Source: an uncultured Oscillospiraceae bacterium
GTDB lineage: Bacteria; Bacillota; Clostridia; Oscillospirales; Oscillospiraceae
Length of the DNA stretch: 38,265 bases
Assembly (NCBI GenBank): GCA_910589085.1
Contig: CAJUSG010000021.1
Location: 1 to 38,265, forward strand
Direction of reading: 5' to 3'
This document shows, one piece after another, positions 8,557 to 16,700 of the stretch. The notes beneath the pieces are model-generated. The model did no database searches. It saw only the letters and a program-made list of their open reading frames with translations, and was not told the origin of the DNA. Both the position numbers and the translations under genes were made by a program. Position 1 is the stretch's first letter, and the number at the start of each line of letters is the position of its first letter.

Positions 8557-9747
8557 TTAAAGCACGAGGAAGTCCATCTCGAAGCCCAGCAGGTGGGTAT
8601 AGGTTTTACCGTTGGCCTCCCAGGGGGTCAGGTAGACATTGCAGTCCATGCCGGCCATTTCGTCGGCCACCTGGTCAAAAATCCTGGTCAGAGCCTCTAT
8701 ATCGGTCTTTTCGGTGATGGTGCCCTCGGCGTACTGCTTGGCGTACTCAAAGATGGAGGTGAAGTAGAGCATGGCGGAGGAGACGGGCCAGGTGGCCAGC
8801 CGTCCGCTCATGTTCAGCTCGGCCAGACGGGCCTGGATCTGCTCCACGGCGTACTGAGGATCACTGGACTTGTCCTCGGGAATCTCGATGCTCAGGCCGC
8901 TGGTGAAGCCCTGGAAGGGGCTGGGATCACAGGTGGAGGGCAGCAGGCCGCCATGCTCCACCACAGCCTTGACCATAACGTCCATCATGGCGGTGTTGGT
9001 TCCGAAGAAGGCGGTGTTGGGGCCGTACTGGGCTACCATCTTGGGAATGTCCTCCAGGACAAACTGCTGGGTGCCAGTGACGCCGGCGTCGCTCATGGGG
9101 TCGGGAGTGGTGGCGTCCACAAACTGGATGCCTACCTCCTCGCAGGTGGCCTTCATAATGTCGCGGCGCTGAGCGAGAGACTCCATGGCCATGTGCCGGG
9201 GGAAGGAGTAGTGGACAAAGGTCTCGCAGCCCATGTCCTTCGCCAGACGGATGATGCTGTCGCCCATGGGAATCTTGGCGGGGTCAATGATGACGTCAAA
9301 TACCTCGTCCACCACGTCCGGGTCCTCGGCCACCACACCGGCCATGTACAGCACGTCGGGGCGAATCTCACGGCAGGCCTTGACGGCGGCGGCGCTGCCC
9401 GCCGGCTCCTGGAAGATCAGAAGGGCCTTTACATCGGGGTCGGCCACCAGCCCAAGGGCGGTGGAGACCAAAACCTCCTGCTCGCCGGTGGGGAAGGCCG
9501 AGCCTACCACCATATCGCCGTATTTGGCCTTGAGCTGTTCAAAGGCGCGGGTGGGCTCCTCGCCCTGAGAGGCGTCGGTGTGCATAATAGCGATCTTAAA
9601 ATTGCCTCCGGGGCTCTGATCAGGCGCCGGTGTGCTGGAGGGAACTGAGGTGCCGGGCTTATTGGTTTCGCCGCAGCCGCTGAGGAGACCAAGGGTCATG
9701 ATCGCGGCTACCATGCCGCTTAATAGGCGCTTGCTGATGTTTTTCAT
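8557..9747 (-). CDS. DUF3798-type substrate-binding lipoprotein
   Basis: A 396-residue exported lipoprotein. The signal peptide (KRLL then hydrophobic residues 12-23) ends in the lipobox L-S-G-C with Cys25, followed by a Pro/Ser-rich linker to residue ~47. The mature domain begins FKIAIMHTDASQGEE and resembles the DUF3798 family, a periplasmic-binding-protein-like fold. It is the first gene of the operon with ATPase, two permeases and a serine hydrolase, so it should capture the ligand outside the membrane. The ribosome binding site AAGGAGG supports the start at 9747. The ligand of DUF3798 proteins is not known to me. The upstream leader is AT-rich with a consensus promoter and a heptamer repeat. 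Confidence 0.85.
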   Translation of the reverse strand: MKNISKRLLSGMVAAIMTLGLLSGCGETNKPGTSVPSSTPAPDQSPGGNFKIAIMHTDASQGEEPTRAFEQLKAKYGDMVVGSAFPTGEQEVLVSTALGLVADPDVKALLIFQEPAGSAAAVKACREIRPDVLYMAGVVAEDPDVVDEVFDVIIDPAKIPMGDSIIRLAKDMGCETFVHYSFPRHMAMESLAQRRDIMKATCEEVGIQFVDATTPDPMSDAGVTGTQQFVLEDIPKMVAQYGPNTAFFGTNTAMMDVMVKAVVEHGGLLPSTCDPSPFQGFTSGLSIEIPEDKSSDPQYAVEQIQARLAELNMSGRLATWPVSSAMLYFTSIFEYAKQYAEGTITEKTDIEALTRIFDQVADEMAGMDCNVYLTPWEANGKTYTHLLGFEMDFLVL

Positions 9748-9776
9748 ATTTTGTCCTCCTTTTTTATTTCACACAA

Positions 9777-9805
9777 TTGACTTGTGAGAAAAAATATAGT
9801 ATAAA
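9777..9805 (+). promoter_or_regulatory. Promoter for the M20 amidohydrolase gene
   Basis: TTGACT (9777-9782) and TATAAA (9800-9805) are separated by 17 bases, predicting transcription from about 9812 with a ~130-base leader before the ATG at 9944. The -35 lies inside an inverted repeat CACAA-TTGAC-TTGTG (9772-9786), a possible operator. This promoter sits within the leader of the opposite operon, so the two promoters face each other. Confidence 0.55.
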
Positions 9806-9806
9806 T

Positions 9807-9844
9807 AAAGAACGGAAAATTTATTTAAAGAACTTTAAAAGAAC
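9807..9844. repeat. Three AAAGAAC direct repeats between facing promoters
   Basis: AAAGAAC occurs at 9807-9813, 9827-9833 and 9838-9844, start-to-start distances of 20 and 11 bases (about two and one helical turns). The repeats lie exactly between the -10 elements of the two facing promoters. The sequence is AT-rich, so some repetition by chance is possible. A shared operator is inferred. Confidence 0.5.
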
Positions 9845-9858
9845 TCATCGATGAAGAT

Positions 9859-9887
9859 ATTTTAGCAGACTGTAGTGCTAATGTCAA
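9859..9887 (-). promoter_or_regulatory. Strong promoter of the DUF3798 ABC operon
   Basis: On the minus strand TTGACA (9882-9887), a 17-base spacer and TAAAAT (9859-9864) preceded by TGC (extended -10). Start of transcription is predicted near 9852, giving a ~105-base leader to the lipoprotein start. This is the best promoter match in the window. Confidence 0.75.
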
Positions 9888-9943
9888 CAAAAAATTTGCA
9901 AATATTCATCAAATTATAAGCAATTTTTAGGAGGAACGAAAAA

Positions 9944-11158
9944 ATGGAGCTGAAAGACCTGCTTTTGGAAGAATCCAGGCGGATTAAGGAGCAAATTGTA
10001 TGCTGGCGCCGTGAGATCCACCGCCATCCGGAGGTTGGGCTGGCGCTTCCGCACACGGCGGAGATTGTGGAGCGGGTCTTGACCCAACTGGGGCTGGAAC
10101 CCAAGCGGACGGGCGGAGAGGGGGTTACCGGCATCACTGCGGTGATTCAGGGGGGGTGTCCCGGCCCTGTGATTCTGCTTCGGGCGGACATGGACGCGCT
10201 GCCGATGGAGGAGGAGAACCATTTGCCCTTCCGCAGTGAGATTCCCGGTGTGGCCCACATGTGCGGTCATGACACCCACACGGCCATGCTGCTGGGGGCG
10301 GCGGCTCTGCTGACCCGCTTCCGGCAGGAGCTGCGGGGTAATGTCAAGCTGATGTTCCAGCCAGGTGAGGAGGGCTACAACGGCGCGGGCCGGATGATTG
10401 AGCACGGTCTGCTGGAGGAGCCCCGGGTGGATGCGGCCATCGCCATGCACTGTCTGACGGGGAGCCGGTGGAAAACCGGAACAGTCCTCTGCGCCGTGGA
10501 GGGACCGGCGAAGGCCTCGGCGGATGCCTTCCGGATTGACGTGAGGGGCCGGGGGACCCACGGCGCCACCCCGGAGCAGGGGGTCGATGTGGTGGATACC
10601 CTGAGCCAGCTGGTACAGGGGCTGTATCGGATCAGGAGCCGGGAGCTGAGTGCCTTTACGCCGGCTGTTCTGTCTGTGTGCCAGATCCACGCCGGGACTG
10701 TCGATAACATTCTGCCGGAAAGCGGGTATATTACCGGGACCTTCCGGACATTTGATGAAACCGTGCAGAAGCTCTGCCGCCAGCGGATTGAAGAGATTGC
10801 CGGCCATACCGCGGCGGCCCGGGGAGCGGAGGCCAGCGTTACCTTCCAAGGTGGGCTGCATCCCACCTTGAACGATCCTGCCCTGTGCCCGCAGGTGTTC
10901 TCCTATGTCCGGGAACTGGTCGGAGAGGAGAACACCGATGTGATCGGTCCGGTTACCGGCGCAGAGGATTTCAGCGAAATTTCTCGCCGGGTCCCCTCCG
11001 TCTATCTGGATATCAGCTTTGGCAGCGGCGCGGAGGGATACCCCGAGGGGGTGCACAGTCCCCGCTGTCTGTTTAACGAGGAAGCCCTGCCTGTGGGCGC
11101 CGCCTGTTACGCGTGGTGTGCCCTCCGCTGGCTTCAGGACCGGGGAGGTCAGGAATAA
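9944..11158 (+). CDS. M20-family metallo-amidohydrolase (M20D type)
   Basis: A 404-residue cytoplasmic enzyme, normal length for N-acyl-amino-acid/hippurate/IAA-amide hydrolases. Metal-binding motifs are visible: HMCGHDTH (residues 105-112), FQPGEEG with the catalytic Glu pair near 145, the IAMHC His, the dimerisation-domain motif GRGTHGATPE, and the C-terminal VHSPRC His ligand. It probably removes an acyl group from an amino acid or small peptide. AGGAGG nine bases upstream fixes the start. It is transcribed divergently from the DUF3798 importer/serine hydrolase operon, so it may process the imported molecule; that link is inference. A terminator follows. Confidence 0.9.
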   Translation: MELKDLLLEESRRIKEQIVCWRREIHRHPEVGLALPHTAEIVERVLTQLGLEPKRTGGEGVTGITAVIQGGCPGPVILLRADMDALPMEEENHLPFRSEIPGVAHMCGHDTHTAMLLGAAALLTRFRQELRGNVKLMFQPGEEGYNGAGRMIEHGLLEEPRVDAAIAMHCLTGSRWKTGTVLCAVEGPAKASADAFRIDVRGRGTHGATPEQGVDVVDTLSQLVQGLYRIRSRELSAFTPAVLSVCQIHAGTVDNILPESGYITGTFRTFDETVQKLCRQRIEEIAGHTAAARGAEASVTFQGGLHPTLNDPALCPQVFSYVRELVGEENTDVIGPVTGAEDFSEISRRVPSVYLDISFGSGAEGYPEGVHSPRCLFNEEALPVGAACYAWCALRWLQDRGGQE

Positions 11159-11183
11159 ACCTCAAATATACGACAGAAGAAAA

Positions 11184-11211
11184 GGCGGACAGATCCCGGG
11201 GTCTGTCCGCC
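11184..11211 (+). terminator. Terminator after the amidohydrolase gene
   Basis: A perfect 10-bp GC-rich stem (11184-11193 with 11202-11211) and 8-base loop, 25 bases after the stop codon, followed by GCTCTTTCCTATT, a weak T-rich tail. Confidence 0.65.
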
Positions 11212-11328
11212 GCTCTTTCCTATTGGGGCGGATTGCTGTATACTGGTTTCATAGCTTTAAAATCGCAAGATATATGAAAAACAGCAGGAGATTTCCTGTT
11301 ATCATATACGCGGAAGGGGGGAGCTGAG

Positions 11329-12186
11329 GTGGCTGGAAATATCAGGAGCCTGGCGGAGGCAATCGACTATATCGAAAACCATCTGCATGAAAAACTGGAC
11401 CTGGAAGCTGTGGCAATGGCTGTGCACTATTCAAAGTATCATCTGCACCGCATATTTGCGGAGACGGTGGGGCTGACCGTTCACGATTATATTCAGCGCC
11501 GTCAGCTGACCGAGGCGGCAAAGCTGCTGGTCTTTTCCGACAGGCCGATTTTGGAAATCGCGCTGGCGGCCGGATATGAGAGCCAGCAGTCCTTTACGGA
11601 CAGCTTTAAGGCGATGTATAAAAAGACGCCGAATCGGTACCGGGTGGAGGAAGCGTTTTATCCATTGCAGCTCAGATGCGTTTTAAACGAAAGGCCCGCC
11701 GGTTTCGAGGGGAGTGACTGGTCTGAAAAGATTGTTTTTGCGGTCGAGGAGGACATCCCGGCGTGGATGGAGCTGGTCCGTCTTGTCGTTGACGGCTTTC
11801 CCTGTCTGGACGAGGGGCAGTATCTTAGGCAGCTGCGGGAGTACATTAGAAACAGACGGGCGTTCATGTTAAAGGATGGTGATACGGCCGTTGGGATTAT
11901 GGCGCTGAACGAGGAGACCGGGAGCATTGATTTTTTGGGAATCCACCCCCAGTATCGAAAAAAGGGGATCGCAAAGGCCTTCTGTGAAAAGGCGCTGAAG
12001 GAGCTGACACGTACCGAAGAGCTCACAGTCACCACATTCAGAGAGGGGGACAAGGCGGATACCGGCTACCGTGAGAGCTTGAAAGAGCTGGGGTTTGCGG
12101 AGGGTGAGCTGCTGGTGGAGTTTGGATATCCGACACAGCGGTTTATACTGCGGCGGGAGAAATGGGAGGGGGAGGAAGATGAATAG
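11329..12186 (+). CDS. AraC-type DNA-binding domain fused to GNAT acetyltransferase
   Basis: A 285-residue protein. Residues ~8-105 are an AraC/XylS double helix-turn-helix (LDLEAVAMAVHYSKYHLHRIF and ILEIALAAGYESQQSFTDSFK). Residues ~128-275 form a GNAT domain with the acetyl-CoA-binding segment HPQYRKKGIAKAFCEKA. The start is GTG at 11329 with GGGGGGAG upstream. The gene overlaps the MATE pump start by 8 bases (12179-12186), so the two are translationally coupled. Related DNA-binding regulators often replace the GNAT part with an effector-binding domain and control drug pumps; here the acetyltransferase could modify a drug or sense acetyl-CoA. The role is inferred from context. Confidence 0.82.
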   Translation: MAGNIRSLAEAIDYIENHLHEKLDLEAVAMAVHYSKYHLHRIFAETVGLTVHDYIQRRQLTEAAKLLVFSDRPILEIALAAGYESQQSFTDSFKAMYKKTPNRYRVEEAFYPLQLRCVLNERPAGFEGSDWSEKIVFAVEEDIPAWMELVRLVVDGFPCLDEGQYLRQLREYIRNRRAFMLKDGDTAVGIMALNEETGSIDFLGIHPQYRKKGIAKAFCEKALKELTRTEELTVTTFREGDKADTGYRESLKELGFAEGELLVEFGYPTQRFILRREKWEGEEDE

Positions 12187-13525
12187 CAGCCAGAAGGCAG
12201 AAAACCCTTTATCCCGGAATTTTACCATGAGATCTCTGCTGAAATTTGCCTTTCCAACCATTTTGATGATGCTGTTTATGGGGCTGTATACAGTGACCGA
12301 CACAATCTTTGTGGCGCGGTTTGTAAATACAGACGCGCTGTCAGCCATGAATATTGTCTGTCCTGTGGTCAATCTGATTGTAGGTCTGGGGACCATGCTG
12401 GCGACGGGAGGAAGCGCGGTAATCGCCCGGAAGATGGGGGCGGGAGAACATGCCAGGGCGTCACAGGATTTTACGCTGATCGTCGCCGCCGGGGGAGTGC
12501 TGGGGGTATTGATCGCGGTCCTTGGAGCCGCCTTTGCGGACCGGCTGATTTGGAGCCTGGGGGCAAGCGAGCGGCTCTTTCCATACTGCAAAGCGTATCT
12601 GTTTGTCCTGCTGTGCTTCACCCCGGCGAGCATAATACAGGTGCTGTTTCAGAACCTGATTGTAACGGCGGGATGTCCTGGCATCGGAATGGTACTGGGG
12701 ATCAGCGCGGGAGCCGCCAATATTCTGCTGGACTACATCTTCATGGTTCCGCTGCGGATGGGGATAAGAGGGGCGGCGCTGGGGACAGGAATTGGATATT
12801 TGCTGCCGGCGGTGCTGGGCGCGCTGTTTTTCTCGGCAGGAGGGGGAAGCCTGCGCTTCAGAATGCCGGTTTTGGACATGGCTCTGTTGGCGGAGAGCTG
12901 TACAAATGGATTTTCTGAGATGGTGAGCCAGGCCGCCGCCGCAGTAACGACATTTCTGTTTAACAGAACCATGATGGGCCTGCTGGGCGAGGACGGCGTC
13001 GCCGCGATTACAATCATGATCTATACACAGTTTTTACTGACAGTCCTCTTCATTGGCTTCTCCATGGGGGTGGCCCCTGTCATCAGCTACAACTATGGAA
13101 AGCGGGACTGGGCACAGCTAAAGAAGGTATTTTCCATCGGCGTGCGGTTTGTTGCTTTTGCATCCATCGCGGTGTTTGGGGCGGCGCTCGTGTTTGGGGC
13201 TCCGCTGGTTCATGTGTTCGCGGAAAGGGAGACGGCAGTCTATGAGATTGCCAGAAAGGGATTTTTGATTTTTCCATTCAGCTTTTTGTTCTGCGGACTG
13301 AATATTTACAGCTCCGCCATGTTTACCGCGCTGTCCAATGGAAAACTGTCCGCGATTGTGTCATTCCTGCGGACATTTGGGTTGATTGCAGTGCTGCTGC
13401 TTATCCTGCCGGAGCTTTTGGGGGTGACAGGCGTGTGGCTGGCGGTGCCGGCCGCGGAGCTGCTTACCATGATTACCGTGTTGATTCTGCTGCATCAGAA
13501 CAGAGCGCGGTATCACTACGCATAG
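12179..13525 (+). CDS. MATE-family multidrug efflux transporter
   Basis: A 448-residue protein with about 12 hydrophobic segments in two homologous halves, the standard MATE size and layout. Family-typical stretches include FAFPTILMMLFMGLYTVTD near the N-terminus, VSQAAAAVTTFLFNR at the start of the second half and APVISYNYGKRDW. The open frame extends 28 codons further upstream inside the AraC-GNAT gene, but the ATG at 12179 has GGGGGAGG directly upstream and gives the usual N-terminus (MNSSQKAENPL). It should export cationic drugs in exchange for Na+ or H+. It is coupled to the preceding regulator and followed by a terminator. Confidence 0.9.
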   Translation: MNSSQKAENPLSRNFTMRSLLKFAFPTILMMLFMGLYTVTDTIFVARFVNTDALSAMNIVCPVVNLIVGLGTMLATGGSAVIARKMGAGEHARASQDFTLIVAAGGVLGVLIAVLGAAFADRLIWSLGASERLFPYCKAYLFVLLCFTPASIIQVLFQNLIVTAGCPGIGMVLGISAGAANILLDYIFMVPLRMGIRGAALGTGIGYLLPAVLGALFFSAGGGSLRFRMPVLDMALLAESCTNGFSEMVSQAAAAVTTFLFNRTMMGLLGEDGVAAITIMIYTQFLLTVLFIGFSMGVAPVISYNYGKRDWAQLKKVFSIGVRFVAFASIAVFGAALVFGAPLVHVFAERETAVYEIARKGFLIFPFSFLFCGLNIYSSAMFTALSNGKLSAIVSFLRTFGLIAVLLLILPELLGVTGVWLAVPAAELLTMITVLILLHQNRARYHYA

Positions 13526-13568
13526 ACAAAATCGCCCCGGGCCTTACAGCGCCTGGGGCGATTTGTCA
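13525..13568 (+). terminator. Terminator after the MATE gene
   Basis: GACAAAATCGCCCC (13525-13538) pairs with GGGGCGATTTGTC (13555-13567) with one bulged A, around a GC-rich apical loop. Its A-rich and T-rich arms act as the tracts of a terminator. It begins at the last base of the stop codon. Confidence 0.75.
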
Positions 13569-13621
13569 TATATCATCGGGTCTCTTCGGGCTGGCCTCCG
13601 CTATAATTGTGATTTCAGCAG

Positions 13622-13650
13622 TAGACAATTCGCTGCTCCGGTGGTAAAAT
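13622..13650 (+). promoter_or_regulatory. Promoter of the giant SLH gene
   Basis: TAGACA (13622-13627), 17-base spacer, TAAAAT (13645-13650) preceded by TGG (extended -10). Predicted start near 13657, about 59 bases before the ATG. Confidence 0.6.
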
Positions 13651-13672
13651 TAAAATGTTACATTGGAGGATT

Positions 13673-13714
13673 ATGCACTGGACGCAGTTTCCTCATGAGT
13701 TTGGGAGGTTATAG
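13673..13714 (+). other. Possible 13-codon leader ORF before the giant gene
   Basis: ATG at 13673 opens a 13-codon frame (MHWTQFPHEFGRL) ending in TAG at 13712-13714, one base before the giant gene's ATG at 13716. A GGAGG precedes it but only 3 bases from the ATG, closer than usual. Translation is uncertain. Confidence 0.2.
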
Positions 13715-13715
13715 C

Positions 13716-16700
13716 ATGAAACGCAGAGTACTAAGTCTCACGATCACTCTGGCTCTGTGCCTGAACCTGTGCCCCGTGTGGGTGTTGGCCGCTGACGAGG
13801 AGACAGACAGCGGGCCGTGCCCACATCATGCGGTACACACGGAGGCGTGCGGGTATGTTTCGCCGGCGTCGGAACAGGAATGTACCCATCAGCACGACGA
13901 TGGCTGCTATACGAAGGAAACGAATTGTATTCATGAGCATACAGCCGAGTGCTGTGAAATTTTGGCCGATGCTTCCGAACCGGGCGAACCGGTTTTGTGT
14001 ACACATATCTGTACGGAGGACGGCGGCTGCATTACCCAAACGCTGTCCTGCCCGCACACGCATGACGGGGCCTGTGGCTATGTCCCGGGAAATCCGGGCG
14101 TGCCCTGCGGGTTTGTCTGTCAGATCTGCCCCATTGAAGGTTTGATCGGCGGGCTGCCCTCCAGCATTTCGGAGGACAACAGGGAGCAGGTCCAGGACCG
14201 GCTCAGTGAAATCTACGCCCTGTATGACGAGCTGACCGGCGACCAACAGCAGCAAGTGGATCTGTCGCCCTGTGTTTCACTGTGGGACCAGATAGATGAG
14301 CTGGGCGCCGCGGTACAGAGCGACACCGGCTTCGCCTCGAGTCAAACGGATACATTGGAGTCGGATCAGACCATCAGCGCGCCCCATGTGATAGCGAAAT
14401 CCATGACCATCGACACGAACGGCCATACCGTGACCGCCACGAACACAAGCGTCATTCAGATTACCGGGTCAGGCGGACTGTACCTCACAGGCGGCGGCAG
14501 GATTGTCTCCAAAAACGGCGCCGGTGTGGAGGTCATGTCCGGCGGCTTGCTGAGCATCGACGAGACAGGCGTGGATATCAGCGGAACCACGTATGCCCTG
14601 GACATCGCCTCTGATGCGGAGGTACAGCTTTCCGGCGGCACATATTTTGGTAAGAAGGCCGCGATTCGGGCGGATGATTTTGCCGCTCTGCTGGCGCCGG
14701 GCTATGTCTATTTTGACGCGGCCGGAAACGCAATCCTGCCGGCGGACATGGCGGCGGCCAGGACGGTGGTTGTCGGTCAGTGCATGGACCATTCAGACAA
14801 GAGCTATGGGCACGATGCCGGCACTGTCACCCATACATGGACCTGCTCGGCCTGCGGAAAAACAGAGTCGGAGAGGTGTAAATTCGAATTTCAGCAGGAC
14901 GGGACCGGAGCGTGCGTCTGCGGCAATGGGCTTGCGGTGGTTGTTGACGAGCGCGATTTAACGGATATGGTCTATGACGGCGAGATCAAGCCGGAAGAAG
15001 TAGGCATTACTGTCACCCTGACCGACGGCTCAAACAAGGAGCTGGTGAAGGGTACTGACTACAAGGTGGACTATGATCCCCGCAAGGATGCCGGCGAGGT
15101 TACGGTGACGGTCACCGGCCTCACCTTTGAGGGCACCTTTACCAGGATCTACCTTGTGGACCAGGACCAGCCTGTGCTTGAGTGGGATACTGTGTCCAAG
15201 CCCGTTCCGGTAGAGGTGGACTATGACGGCGAGCCGGTGGAGGCGGGCGACCTCCCGCCCGTGGAGATCAACATCAAAGCCCCGGAAGATTTACATGAAT
15301 TTCTTCAGTACTCCCACAAAAAGCCGGGAGATGCTGATTACACCGACGGCCTACCCACCGACGCGGGCACCTATGACGTGATCGTCAGCCTCCCCGAGAT
15401 GCAAAACTTTGAGGCCGCCGTCAGCGCCCCCATCACACTGACAATTAATAAAATCAGCCCTATTGTTACTGCGCCCGAAGCCGCAGAGCCGGTTTACAAC
15501 GGTGCTGTACAGAATCTGGTGACCGCGGGCACGCTGGACCCCGCGGCGGTAAATGACGGCCTGGAGATCAAGTTCGCGGAAAATGCAAATGGCCCCTTCG
15601 TCACCGACATCCCCACCGGCACCGACGCCGGAGATTACCGGGTCTGGTACACGGTGGAGGTGACGGACAATTACCTTGCCATCGACCCGGACCCGACGGA
15701 AATACCTGGCGTGAAAATCCTGCGCAAGCAGATCACGCCTGACGTCACCTTATCCGAAACTTCATACCTGTATGACGGTGGGTATAAGCGGCCCGCGGTC
15801 ACAGTCAAGGATGTGGACCATAAGACCATCCTGCTGGATACCGAGTACGAGGTGGAGTATGTCAATAACCGGGATGTGAGCACCAAGGATAACCCGGCAA
15901 AGGTGGTCGTTACGGATAAAGCGGGCGGCAACTATGATATTGGGAGGGTGGAGGTCCCCTTCGAAATCACCTTGCGGACCCAGGAGGCCCTGTCTATCAC
16001 CAACCAGCCCAGTACGGTCATTTACGGAGGCCAGTTTACGCTGGGTACCTCCGGCGGCTCGGGCGACGGCCTTGTCACCTGGGAGGTCATAGAGGTTGAC
16101 GGTGTCACCGTCGCGGAGGTAGGCCAAAACAGCGGACAGGTCACCATCGTTGGTGTTGGGAAGGCGACGGTGAAGGCCACCAAATCGGGCACGGACCCTG
16201 CGACCGGCGTGACCAACTACGAGGACGCCACCGCGACCTGGACGCTTGACGCCAGCAAGAAGTCCGTCACCGCCATCGTGAGGGTGGAGGACAAGGACTA
16301 TGACAGCACAACAAAAGCCACGGTTACCGCCACACTGCAAAACAGCGACCTGGTAGGCTCTGACAACATCAAGATCAAGCTGGCGGGCAGCTTCGAGGAC
16401 CCCGACGCCGGCGTGAATAAGAAGGTAACGATTGACAGCACAAGCCCGGACTTCACCGGCAGCACGGGCAACTACCAGAACTACCACATTACCTATCCTG
16501 CCACCGCCACCGCGACCATCCGCAAGGCGATTGCGAAGATTACGACAGAGCCGGTGGGCGCGAGCTTGACCTACAACGGCTCTGAGCGGGACCTGATTGC
16601 CACCGGAGCGGTAGCTGACCCCGCAAGTGTGCCGGTGGAGTATGCCCTAAGCGAGGACGGCCCCTACTCCACCGACTTGCCGAAGGGTGTCAACGCGGGG

